A stretch of DNA of 52,975 nucleotides from assembly GCA_003427395.1 (NCBI GenBank), contig BFEA01000071.1, positions 678,895 to 731,869 on the forward strand, read 5' to 3'. The first letter of the stretch is position 1, and each line of letters opens with the position of its first letter. This document shows, one piece after another, positions 30,786-40,998 of this stretch. The notes under the pieces are model-generated. The model saw only the letters and a program-made list of their open reading frames with translations, did not search any database and was not told the DNA's origin. The position numbers and the translations under genes are program-made. Origin of the DNA: Chara braunii (lineage: Eukaryota > Streptophyta > Charophyceae > Charales > Characeae).

Positions 30786-31872
30786 GAGAGCACAGGCTCC
30801 TTGTATAGGATGTGCAAATTTTCAGCCTTGGAATCAGCATCAGATGGGGTCTCATGAGAGGTTTGCTGAGTGGGATCAGAATCCGGGGAAGGATCTGCAC
30901 TTACATGTTCAGCCTCTCCGTCTGTAGAGTTTGCTGATGATATCTCTACCCCTTTTGCTGGTTTCTCTGCTGCAATCTGAAGCAATGTTGGACTGAGTAT
31001 CCCGGTTTGGTGCAATGCAAGCAACCCCCTTTCTTCACCCTGTGTTTCCACTCACTTTCACTGATCCGGAGATCTACCCATGGTTTTGTGGCAGGATCTT
31101 CCGGTTTGGGTGGAATCTTCGCTCCCTTGGGAAGGAGAATGGTGTTAGTGTTGTTCTTCACTGTGGTCCTCGGTCCCTTAATTTTGAAGGCAGTCTTCTT
31201 TAAGGCATTCATAGATTCATCATCATTCACATAATCAGACTCATGGGCTGACGAAGACTACTCTTGATCGTCGTCAAGAGAAGGGTCCTCTACGAAGGTC
31301 TCCTCGTCAACCTAAAGTAGATCATGCACGGCAAAACGGTTGCTGCCTGGAAACCGTTTGCGGTCGGTGGTCTTTTTGCCACTTGATCCACCCGGGAGGT
31401 CTTGTGCCTCCAGTTTGACTAAATCCGACATGAGGGTAAGCCAATCTGTATATGCTATGAGTCCGAGCCCCAGGCGATGTGCTATAGTAGAGGGAACCGT
31501 ACCTTTAATCACATCCAAACAAGACTGCGCAGTCATCTCCAGATCAGGAGTAGCAACTGCTGCAGACTATGCATGGTGTCCGTCCGCTTGCTGTGCTTGA
31601 GCTTGTCAAGCTTAAGTCTAGCTTTGGGTGCAGCATGCAGATCAACATATTGTTTGATCAAGAGTTCTTCGAGTGTGGCTACAGGCGTAGCCTTCAGCCA
31701 TTTATTCAGGTCTATTCTTTTATAGCCTGACTGTACAACCTGGATTTCTAAGAAACCCCTTATGCCGGGTTCCACATTGGTCCCTAGGACCGACGACCGA
31801 GTAACCGGGAATGTCCCCGACACATCAAAGTAGGATCGCATAGAGCTGATTCAGGATTCAATGTCGTCCTTT
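30786..31872 (-). pseudogene. G2 gag C-terminal part with degenerate zinc knuckle
   Basis: 31841-31533 continues the gag frame; 31536-31312 and 31230-30946 continue in other frames. The knuckle reads CLHCTKPGYSVQHC (about 31006-31047): CX2C and final C are present but the zinc-binding histidine is a tyrosine. S/D-rich spacer follows to the protease. Confidence 0.7.
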
Positions 31873-32696
31873 CAGTCGTATTTAGACGGAATGTGTGCCG
31901 CCTTTCTATCCATGTAAGGAAAGTTGCAGCTAGGACCAACGATTGTTGAGTCCGAATTCGGGGCTGCAACAGTTCCAGAATGCCCTGCACTGCCACTTGC
32001 CACTGCAGCAGCAGCTGCAACAACAACGGGGTATGGACCTACTGCGGATCCGGATAGGTTGTTGACCACACTCAAAGAAGAAGAAGAAGAAGAAGTTAGA
32101 GGGGCAAGAACGGACTGACACGTAGCACTAGAAGCAGGGTAAGCCGGCGGAAGGGCACTTTGGGACGGCTGCATGTTAACAAACTGTTGCAGCTGGTCAC
32201 GGTGTTGCTGCACCATCAGGGCCATATCCTCGCGCAACTTCTTGAGTTCGTCAAACACCTTTGCGAGTTGGCCAGTGTGGTCTTCGAGATCCCGGACTTC
32301 TACTAAGGCCCTGAGGAGTGGGACAGTCTTCTCTTCCACCTCATCATTAGTTAAGGCGGGCACGATACTGAAGACGGCTTCATGAGCCTTTACTTTGCCA
32401 CGCCTCTCCTTCTCCTTCTCTTCCTCTTCCCTCTTCAATGCTTTTTCATAAAAGAACTGGCATTGCGCTTTTTCTGCCTCAGGGGCAGTGTCCATTTGCA
32501 GCTTCCACTCTGCTGCAGATGCCATGGTGGAGGACGAGGGTGTCAATAAATCTCTCAAGAGAGGTCCGTACTTCCTCGCACTTTTGGGACGAACACTCCT
32601 CTTCCCTCTCCTCACTCCCTCAAGAGCAACACTCAAAAGTTTCTCTCTTCTCTCTCTCTCTCTCTCTCTCGTTTGCGATCGTGTAGACGCAGACAT
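31872..32696 (-). pseudogene. G2 gag N-terminal ORF (274 codons)
   Basis: Longest intact frame of G2. Starts MSASTRSQTRERERERREKL (the RE run comes from the CT microsatellite at 32643-32672); an internal start MASAAEWKLQMDTAPEAE at 32523 is an alternative. A charged coiled-coil region (KREEEEKEKERRGKVKAHEA, then a leucine-heptad stretch around residues 140-170) is followed by a Q/S/A-rich low-complexity tail. This layout resembles gypsy gag N-termini, but the capsid core is not clearly recognisable here. Confidence 0.65.
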
Positions 32697-33877
32697 TTAA
32701 CGAACTCAATGAAAGAAACAGTCTTGAAAGCAACTAGAAGTAGAACTCCTAGCCGGAGCGGCAATTCATTTGGACTGGAGAGCAGTCAAAACAACAAAAG
32801 AATAAAAGATCAAAGAGATCTGATTCCACCACACAGTCTGGTCCGACTACGTACGAGGTCCTCTCAAGGCTAGCCGGACTCAGCTCCGTGAAGACACAAC
32901 AAATCAAATTCAAAGTGTACTACGTAATGCAAGAGAGAATCGAGTGGTGTCCAAGGTGCGAGTCAGGCGGCAGATTGTGTGGTGAAGTCTGTTAAAACGT
33001 CTCAGCTGAGATCCCCTCAGCAGCGAGTGTCCCAGTGGAGTCAGAACCAGGTCCCAACCAACAAGAGTTCCACAAAGACCTAATCTCTGTCTCTACCGAA
33101 TTGAAAAACGAAATTTAGCCCCAAAAAGAACCTACAGACTACAGCCGTTCAGAATGAAATAAACAAAGCATTGTAGAAAGATATAGCATGACACACAAGA
33201 TACTCCATTCATTCACTCGTCAGGTGAGTAGGTAGTTCACACACCTCACACAAGATCAAGACTATGGAGGATGGAAGAANAACCCAGAATACCCCAGCAG
33301 GCAGTCAATTCCATGCACACACACATGGGCACCCTGGCGGCACGACACTTACCTGAGTGGCCGGGCTCTTGAGATGAAAGAAACTCACCCCCTCTCACAT
33401 AGTCCTCCTGACCCAATTAACATCCTCTACACTAGTGTCCTATCATCAAGGAGGGTCAACATCTACCCCGAAGTACAACGCCGGATCCCCCGTCGATGTT
33501 GAAGATGAAAGTAGCAACCTGCAGTCCGTAGGTGCAGATATGGCTGCCACCCTCAAGCTCGCCTAACTTGAGGGGAGCCCTAAAGTCACTCCTCGTCTTC
33601 CTTGAAGTCCAGATTCCAGTTGTGGGTGCCCTTCACTGTCGCCTCTCTCAAATTGCATCACGAAGTCCCACCTTGTGTCTCCTTACCACAAACATGCACT
33701 CAAGCTACCTGGCCGGATATAATGTCACCCTACACGGCCCTGCCAGATGGGAGCAGCTTCCCTTTACCACGCTGCCCCACTTAACCCTAACCTCCGCCCT
33801 AACCCTAAGTGGTTAGCCCTTACCACTTAGGTTAGGGTTATGGCGGCGAAGTCAACTCTCGCCAGCAAGTAGAATCC
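32697..33877 (-). other. G2 5' leader
   Basis: 1.2 kb between primer binding site and gag. Contains a hairpin of CCCTAA-like repeats at 33797-33837 and one undetermined base near 33280. Long leaders are common in plant gypsy elements and carry packaging signals. No ORF supported. Confidence 0.65.
33797..33837. repeat. Telomere-like CCCTAA/TTAGGG hairpin in the G2 leader
   Basis: CCCTAACCCTAAGTGG (33797-33812), loop TTAGCCCTTA, CCACTTAGGTTAGGG (33823-33837): a 15-bp stem with one bulged base. A further TTAACCCTAACC lies just outside at 33781. Confidence 0.85.
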
Positions 33878-33889
33878 GCTCCGATGCCA
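33878..33889 (-). promoter_or_regulatory. G2 primer binding site
   Basis: The minus strand reads TGGCATCGGAGC one base after the LTR end, 10 of 12 identical to the plant initiator-tRNA-Met site TGGTATCAGAGC. It fixes G2 orientation and the LTR boundary at 33891. Confidence 0.8.
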
Positions 33890-33890
33890 A

Positions 33891-35237
33891 TGTTACGATC
33901 CTGGCCAATTTAAAGTATACATTCATCAGAAAGTACAATGTCGTCCAATTGCAAAAAGAAATGAATGAACTTGAGAGGAGAGAGAGGGAAAGAAGAAGAA
34001 GTAAGAAAGAAGAAGAAGATGATGTACTCCAGCATAGACCAAAGATAATGCTCTTCTTCTTCACCAACCAATCTCCTCCTCCCTTATTCAAACAAGAAAT
34101 AACAATAATAATGTTGAATGGCTGAACCAGAATCAATGTCCGAATCCCACTTCTACTGCAGGCACAACATGAGGTCCACCATAGCCATGGCCACCCTTCT
34201 CCTTCCTCTCACATGTAGGTCGAGGCTATGGCGGACTACTGAGGGCTCAACCCTCCTGTCCAAAGGACAACCCAAAACAGCTATGTCGCTGCCTCCCTGT
34301 GCAAAGGACAACGCAAAGCAGCTATGCCACTGCTCACTAGGCCGCCATGCCTGTCTCTGCCCCGAGCTTCCTTGGTGCGGCACTACCCCAATGGGGGCCT
34401 TCCAGATGCAGCGCCTAACAAGGTGATGAAGATGGTGTCCACCATAGCCAGGTAGGTACCTCGCCACTCTCTTCCTTAGTCCCCCTCTCCCTCCTCCTCC
34501 TACCGGTAAAGCTCCACCATAGCCAAGGAGGAAGCTCCCGGCTTCTTCTTCCCAGCAGCGCTGTAGTACCCAGCGCTACTCCAGCCAGCGCTCCAGCAGC
34601 GTGTTGCCAAACTTGCACACTGAAGAATGAGGCCAGGCTCTTCCCTCGGCCTCTTGATATAGCGGCCTACTTGCCTCCTGGGCGGTGACTTCCAGGCCGC
34701 TCAGCCTCCCAGCAACCGGCACCTCCTCCCTTTCGGAGGGAAACATCATTGCAGACTCTGATATTGCCCGTACAGGCTCTAGACTCAGACTGGATGGACT
34801 GGTACCGGCCTAGACCTAGCCTACCGCTACTGGGCCTCTAAAAATGCCAACTTTGTCTTCTTCTACTCGATCTCGAGTACCCGGCACATCTACTGCTACT
34901 GGGTGCGGTACCGGCCTACCTGCTACTTTTCCGCTGCTCTAAGTGCCGCAGGCCTCTGGCTCTGCCACTTGAGTGTTTTCCCCAGCTGCAACCCTCAATG
35001 CCACAGCCACAGGTAAGTACCGGCCCTACGGGCCTGCCAAACAAGCAAGTACCCTTGCGGGTCACACACACACTCATACCGACAAGCACTCAGACAGGCA
35101 TGCAGGTCAACAAGCACGCACACATACAGACTTAGAAAACTCAGCAGAATGCGGGAATCTCAGCAAGGCATCCATTCCATCGGCAGAACTTCAGAAATCG
35201 GCAGTGTTCTCAGTCTGTGTTATGGCGCGTCATTACA
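33891..35237 (-). mobile_element. G2 5' LTR (1347 bp)
   Basis: Starts TGTTACGATCCTGG and ends GCGCGTCATTACA on the plus strand (TG..CA borders). Matches the solo LTR at 37521-38882 along its length, including CCTTCCAGATGCAGC and AACAAGGTGATGAAGATGG. Contains GAA-rich and two-unit tandem segments (34255-34345). Element transcription would start inside it on the minus strand; no TATA was assigned. Confidence 0.9.
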
Positions 35238-35284
35238 TAGGTTACAATGTACAAATCATAAGAAGTGATTTCAAGTAAAGGTAA

Positions 35285-35726
35285 CCAGGCCAGCTAAATT
35301 AGCTAGGGTTTAGGTTTTAGCACCAGGTAGATTTTATAGATAAGGAAAGACAAGGGAGTATAGAAGTTAATCTCATCCATAGGCGTTAGCAACTAGACCT
35401 CAAAGGGTTTAGGGTTTATCAAGTTCTAATGAGGAGGATCACATCTACAGGTAAGATGTGGCCTCCCTTAAGCAAGACTACAGGGTCCACATTAATGGTT
35501 TCGTTTCCATAACTTAAGAGTCAAAATAAAGTAATCAGGCTAACTTAGGCAGGGGTGAGGGGTGGTACATCCTTCAGACAAGAAGTAATCAATGTCGTCC
35601 CTCGGGCTTTCCTACCTTAAAGGGGAAGAGCGTGTGCGAGTCCTATATTTACTTCTTTTGGACTTGCCGGTGGAATAGGAACCGGACTGATGCTCCCCAG
35701 AATGGAAAAGGAGCCAGAACCATCAT
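35285..35726 (+). mobile_element. LINE copy f: 5'-truncated 3' UTR fragment
   Basis: GGCCAGCTAAATTAGCTAGG and TTTAGCACCAGG match the 3' UTR of copy e (minus strand near 22600). The end carries the family signature GACTTGCCGGTGGAATAGG, CCGGACTGATGCTCCCCAG and GGAGCCAGAACC (35658-35722). No clear poly(A) tail. It ends 63 bp from the donor side of the dynein exon at 35790 and is antisense to the gene. Confidence 0.85.
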
Positions 35727-35789
35727 AGCGATAGTAATCTGACACAATACGAGAGGAACTGTTGGTTCAGAAAAAAAGATAAGTTCTAC

Positions 35790-35900
35790 CTGCTTCAGAT
35801 ATGCCAAGGTTGCGACATCAACCGTGTTTTTCCAGTTTGCAAACCAAGTCTTCTCAAAAACCATCATCTGCCTGGCAAGGGCCACATATTTCTTGTGAAC
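35790..35900 (-). CDS. Dynein heavy chain, tail exon (second seen)
   Basis: 37 codons: VHKKYVALARQMMVFEKTWF, then ANWKNTVDVATLAYLKQ. Acceptor TTTCAG and donor CAG/GTAGAA. It joins in phase 0 to the exon at 38964 (which ends EEAGHE) and to the exon at 21626, giving the family order: PPVAG block, then KY..L...M..(F/Y)E...F..W, then the VNF.PEL block. Between this exon and the next lies a 13,792-bp intron holding LINE e, G2 and LINE f. Confidence 0.93.
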
Positions 35901-36812
35901 CTGAAATACAGCATCACCGTGAAAACCCACAACCAAAACGAGGCACATTAGTCAAATGGCATGGCAGCAATAAATAGGTGATGGGCAATGGTGGATTCCA
36001 TAAGGCTGAGAAATAGAGAATGGATTACGTTAATGACCTTACAAAGTTATAAGTCACAAGTTACAACAGCAAAATTTCAGCAGTGAAATGCAAGCATAAG
36101 ACCCCGGGAAATGAAAAATCCAAAATGCCTGTCAGAACGTACTGGTGCCGACAAAGTGCAGGTTGGCCACCTGATCACATTCACTCCGCATATGAATTTC
36201 GACTGGAAGAATTTGGAAATCTCAAATTTTCTAGAAGGCATTTGACAATTTCTGCACAATAGGGAAAACGATTCAAAAGAATTAATTTGCTCTGTCTACG
36301 GGGGAGAACTGGCTATGGTGACATGCTCCTGTGTTGTGTGCGAAGCGAGAGCTCACAGCCTCGTATGAAGGTTGAACTCAAGAGGGCAATATTTTCTCTT
36401 CCATGCTTGCCAGACTTGTCATTTTGAGTTTGTTCTAAGAGTCTGTGCTGACTTCTGAGAGTGCATGATACAAGGGCTTGTCACTGTGTCTCCCGACAGA
36501 CTGTTGCCACAGTCTGCCTTTTTTACATCAGAATGTTATTCGCTCTTTGACATTTCACTAGAGACCATATGCAGCACACCGTGCGGTGGTTGCCTAATAA
36601 ATGTTGGGTTGCAGTTCCATAGCAGATAGCGTGAGTCACATGGTACTTTTTCTATATCGGTGATGTGTTGGTGCTCTCCTGCTCGCTATACACCATACAC
36701 AGTCAGAACCGGTCAATGCAGCTCCAGCCATAGGGGGCTACAGTAGAATGTTATATGATCTTTGATATTTCACTCGGAAAGAGATTACAGAAAGAGTACT
36801 TTCTTTTTTTTT
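35901..36812. other. Dynein intron between the first and second seen exons, left part
   Basis: No exon or transposon recognised. Ends at the U6-like sequence. Confidence 0.5.
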
Positions 36813-36880
36813 GGACCATTTCTCGATTTGTGAATGTCATCCTTGCACAGGGGCCACACTAATCTTCTCTATATCATTCC
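36813..36880 (-). pseudogene. U6 snRNA retropseudogene
   Basis: The minus strand reads GGAATGATATAGAGAAGATT, AGTGTGGCCCCTGTGCAAGG and ATGACATTCACAAATCGAGA ending AATGGTCC: U6 snRNA with a few changes, mostly C to T (for example AGTGTGG for the normal AGCATGG and TGACATTCAC for TGACACGCAC). The 5' stem-loop is missing and the 3' end runs into AAAAAAAAA (plus-strand T run 36804-36810) instead of the U-rich end of a real gene. No upstream USE/TATA was seen. This looks like a processed copy made by LINE machinery, not a working U6 gene. Confidence 0.9.
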
Positions 36881-37515
36881 CTATATCACTATACGGTGAA
36901 CAGTATACAATCCCTACCGACATGGGTGGATTGTCTGCAATTTCAGCTGCTGCTACTGCCACAGACAGTATTACACTTGGCCTGACACAGCCATACACAA
37001 TGTGAGAATCAGGACATTGGCTTGCTGGAGTGATAGGCCATGCAAGGGAACCCCAGCATGAATTTCTGCAGGCCCTTGAGTGCTCTGTGAAGAGGGCTAT
37101 CGGAACAGAGGGGTCCAGTTGTTCATTGCATCAGTCAACCATACTTGATTTGACTTATGACTTATCCCATCGGAGAGGGAGGCCAGGGGAGGGGGAACGA
37201 GGGAGGGCAGCGTTCAAGGGCGGAAAGTCTTGCTCGCTCGAAGGAGGAAGCAGGCAGGTTCAGATGGACGGTTTCTCTGGTCAAGATTCAGGTCAGAAAC
37301 TTGCCATTATAATCTCACGATCACCACTATTATCAACATCATCACCATCGCCATCATCATCATCATCACCATCCATCATTATCACCACCACCACCAACAT
37401 TTGCAACCAGGTTCTGGAATCAAGATGCCATCATCCTAGTGCACTGCTTTATGGCTGCAGCTTCATTCCATTTTTGTGGATCAACACTGCCATCCCATGT
37501 CATGTCCTGTTCACG
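36881..37515. other. Dynein intron, no gene recognised
   Basis: Contains a degenerate CAT/CAC triplet tract at about 37330-37400. The 194-codon plus frame at 37030-37614 runs through that tract into the solo LTR and has no family motif. Confidence 0.5.
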
Positions 37516-38887
37516 TTTTCTGTTACGATCCTGGTCATTCCCAAAGTGCAAATTCACAATGAAAGACAACGCCACCCAAATGTGAAAGAAATGAAAGCAC
37601 TTGCAAAGAGATAGAGACCAAAGAAGAGAGAAAGAAGAAGAAGAAGAAGAAGAAGAAGAAGAAGAAGAAGAAGATGTACCAGCAAGACCAATGACAAATC
37701 CCCCTTCTCTCTCCACCTTCCTCCTCCTCCTTCACTTCGCCAATCTTATTCTTCTTCCAATAATAATAATAACAATGAGTGGATGAACCAGAATCAATAT
37801 CCGAAGTTCCCTCTTACTGCTGACATCACAATAGGTCCTCCATAGCTATGGCTTCCCCCCTTCTTCCACCTCTCACATGCCTAGGCTATGGCGGACCACT
37901 GAGGGCTCTGCCCTCCTGTGCAAAGGACAACGCAAAGCAGCTATGTCGCTGCACTCCTGTCCAAAGGACAACCCAAAGCAGCTATGCCGCTGCTGACTAG
38001 GCCGGCATGCCTGACTCTGCCTCAAGCTTCCTTGGTGCGGCACTACCCCAACTGGGGCCTTCCAGATGCAGCACCCAACAAGGTGATGAAGATGGTGTCC
38101 ACCACAGCCAGGTAGGTACCTCGCCACTCTCCTCCTTCGTCCCCTTCTTCCTCCTCCTCAGGCTGGGCTGCTCGCCATAGCCAGGCTGAGCGCCCAGCTG
38201 CTCGTCACCTCCAGGCAGNGCTGCCCAAGTCCAGCGCTTGGCTCCAGCAGCATGTCGCCAATCCTTGCATACCGCAAATGAGGAGGAGCTGCTTGCTATA
38301 GCGGCCTACTGGCCTCTTGGGCGGTGACTTCCCAGGCCGAGCGGCCTCCCAGCAACCGGTACCTCCTCCCTTTTGGAGGGAAACATCATTGCAGGCTCTG
38401 CTATTGTCCAGACAGGCCCTAGACTCGGGCTACTTGGACTGGTACCAGCCTACCTCTGACCTACCGCTACTGGGCCTCTAAAAATGCCAAGTTTTGTCTT
38501 CTTCTGCTCGGCCTCCAGTACCCAACACTTCTACCACTACTTGAGTTGTACCGGCCTACCTGCTACTTGAGTGTTTTTCCCCTGCTCTAAGTATCACGGG
38601 CCAACCCCCGCTACTCGAGTGTTTTCCCCACTGCAACCCTCAAAGTCACGGCAACAGGTAAGTACCGGCCCTGCGGGGCCTTTCAACCAACAAGTACCCT
38701 TGCGGGTCACACACACACTCAGCCGACAAGCACTCAGACAGGCACNCAAACCAGCAGGCACGCACACACACACAGACTTGGAAACCACAGCAGAACGCGG
38801 GAATCTCAGCAAGGCATTCATTCCAGCGGCAAATCCCAGAAATCAGCAGTGTGTTCAGTCTGTGTTTTGGTGGGTCATTACATTTTC
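37516..38887 (-). mobile_element. Solo LTR of the G2 family with TTTTC target duplication
   Basis: LTR 37521-38882 (1362 bp) starts TGTTACGATCCTGG and ends GGTGGGTCATTACA. TTTTC precedes it (37516-37520) and follows it (38883-38887): a perfect 5-bp duplication, the size made by gypsy integrases. There is no internal region, so the element was reduced to one LTR by recombination. Contains (GAA)n at about 37633-37674 and two undetermined bases. Orientation is inferred from the similarity to the G2 5' LTR. Confidence 0.93.
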
Positions 38888-38963
38888 AAATGTTACTTTA
38901 GGAGTCCTGGAAATTCAAACTTGCTTTGGATAGATCGGACATAAAGGTAGTATTAGCAGTCAC

Positions 38964-39080
38964 CTCATGGCCAGCTTCTTCTACAAGTATGTCTTCGCCA
39001 GCATTCTTGAATTTGAACATAGTTTTTCGCACTCGTCCAAACAATGCTCGTGCCCAGTTCACAGCTCCAGCTACAGGTGG
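38964..39080 (-). CDS. Dynein heavy chain, tail exon (first seen)
   Basis: 39 codons beginning PPVAGAVNWARALFGRVRK and ending AGEDILVEEAGHE. Acceptor CATATGCAG, donor GAG/GTGACT, phase 0 at both ends. The PPVAG..WAR.L..R(I/V)..TM pattern is a hallmark of the dynein heavy chain tail (DHC_N1). Earlier exons must lie upstream on the minus strand (higher coordinates). They are not recognisable up to the LINE and gypsy elements, so the next intron may also be very long. Dynein heavy chains drive ciliary beating; the tail anchors the motor to the microtubule doublet. Confidence 0.95.
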
Positions 39081-40687
39081 CTGCATATGGAAAGCAAAAT
39101 GCCAACATTTATGCATGTTCAATATCTCGTCGTCACTTTTCCTTTGTAAATCCTTAGCGATGAGTTCCCCACCCTCCTCTCCTCCGACCTTCCTAAACCC
39201 CAGATGCCATTTGCATTACTTGTCACGTCATGTATCCATACATGTCAAAATCTGTGCCTGTGCTAAGACATTCATCTATGTGTTGAGTACTCACCTTGAT
39301 TAACATGATAATACTCCTTTCACCCAGTAACTTCACACATTCCAAAATGCTTTTCATGGATATAAATTATAATACATATGAATGAATTATCCAATTTGAG
39401 GAAAACCAATCTTCGTCATCATGGCCTGAGCGCTAATGCCGGTACGGTGAGCGCTACCTCTTTGCGCTAAGTCGCGGACCTGCGCCATCGGGATTTTCCA
39501 TGCCCAGCGGGAATCTGCACGGTTTCGCGTGTTTTCTTTCCCCTTTCAAATTCGAGTGTCTGCAGGAGGGAGAGCGAAGGACGAGCGCACATGACGCCAC
39601 ATCATGCCACGCCCAAGGGCGTGGTTCTCCCGAGCTACACAACAGACAAGCAAAGGCAAGGGAGAGGAGGAGGAGGAAGAGGGAGGGAACTCCAGAGAAA
39701 AAAGCAGAGGTGGAAGGTCTTATGAATAGGAAAGGACAAGAAGCAAAGAGAGAGAAGGAAAAAGAAGTGAGACGGAACTTTTTCCAATCAAAGGAAAAGG
39801 ACACGCAGGAACGAGACAAACGACAAAACATCACGTTGAAGAAGGAGAGGCGCAACAACTTTCACGCCATCAACACAATGTACAAGGTTAGAGCGTCTTT
39901 TCTCAGATGACAAGGTGAGATCGAAGGGCCTTTCGTTTTGAACCCACCACGCGCAAGTGACAATGGGAAGACAGCGTAAGGACGAGAGAAAAGACAATCT
40001 TTCAAGAGGAGGGGAACGACAGCCATCCGCGAAAGCAAACGTCATTTGATCAGAGCGAGTAATCATGACGGGTGTTTCAGCCTAACTAGGACAGGAATTC
40101 TCACGACGCTATTACGGTAGAACCGGCATAGCGTGCGCATACTTACAATAGTTGGAAATAAAATTTGAATCATGACAGTCCCAAGACGGACGAGAAATTC
40201 ACTCATTTAGGAAAAGAGAGCTTTTGTTTTTTGGGTACATAGAACTTGGAACTGCTCGTTGTTAGCGCTGGAAAGAAATATCGACAACTGCTCATCTAAC
40301 ACCGAGCGATTAAACTTCATTAAAGAGTAAAGGTGAAAGCGGGGAGAAGAGGAAAAGTTGGAAAACCCTGTTTTAACCAGTCAAGCGGTTCCTAGAGTGG
40401 AAGCACTGATAGGGACAACAAGCGAATAGAGGTGGAGAAGCATCTACGGTCACAGATGTCTAGGATAGACAAACCATGTCAGTCTCACCAGCAAAACCTA
40501 GAAAGGCACACGGGGTGGAGACCTAGGGGCCAAGAAGCTCGACAACATATTAAAAGGGCGCTGTCCTCACGGGGGATCAACAGACTATTTTTCTATCTCG
40601 ATCTAAAGATTCTAAACCATTTTCCACCCCAACACGGACCCGCATTTCTCTTTGCCAGCGGAATCAGCACAAAGAAATAAAAGAGAA
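39081..40687. other. Unassigned, probably dynein intron
   Basis: No exon found. 39420-39900 is GC- then GA-rich and holds the hairpin GCCACGCCC-AA-GGGCGTGG (about 39606), like the one at 7480 in the 5' UTR of LINE copy c. It could therefore be a distant part of the 5' UTR of LINE copy g. Open frames here are charged low-complexity sequence. Confidence 0.4.
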
Positions 40688-40725
40688 GGTACTCGTACGC
40701 TACTCGTACGCTAGGGGCCCCGTAC

Positions 40726-40771
<46 letters not shown>

Positions 40772-40998
40772 NNNNNNNNNNNNNNNNNNNNNNNNNNNNN
40801 NNNNNNNNNNNNNNNNNNNNNNNNNNNNNNNNNNNNNNNNNNNNNNNNNNNNNNNNNNNNNNNNNNNNNNNNNNNNNNNNNNNNNNNNNNNNNNNNNNNN
40901 NNNNNNNNNNNNNNNGTACAAGACGTACAGGTTCCCGTACAGATCCCGTACAGAAATAACCTGTACGTTTCGTACGGGAAGCCCCCGTACGTGTACTC
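40688..40998. mobile_element. CGTACG-rich palindrome element with assembly gap
   Basis: CGTAC words cluster at 40689-40730 and 40916-40996, several as the palindrome CGTACG. The ends GTACTCGTACG (left) and GTACACGTACG (complement of right) are inverted repeats. The core is a T run that enters a 144-base N gap (40772-40915). Same layout as 10397-11001 and 25151-25438. No target duplication identified. Confidence 0.6.
40772..40915. other. Assembly gap (N run)
   Basis: 144 undetermined bases following a T homopolymer; gap size may be nominal. Confidence 0.99.

Larger units (their letters stand above)
28627..35237 (-). mobile_element. Ty3/gypsy element G2, minus strand, in the dynein intron
   Basis: 5' LTR at 35237-33891, primer binding site, leader, gag, protease and RT in normal order toward lower coordinates. 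The element is damaged: pol stops early in RNase H near 28930, integrase is missing, and only the first 74 bp of the 3' LTR remain (28627-28700). Gag and pol are broken by several frameshifts. Same strand as the dynein gene. A related solo LTR lies at 37521-38882. Confidence 0.88.

Noticed and set aside
30286-32700. Plus-strand frames across G2 (for example 31340-31600, 32438-32700)
   Set aside because: Antisense shadows of the minus-strand gag and pol.
37030-37614. 194-codon plus frame in the dynein intron
   Set aside because: Runs through a CAT/CAC triplet tract and into the solo LTR; no conserved domain.
39500-39910. 136-codon plus frame rich in K, R and E
   Set aside because: Low-complexity GA-rich sequence without a family motif; the opposite strand is equally open.
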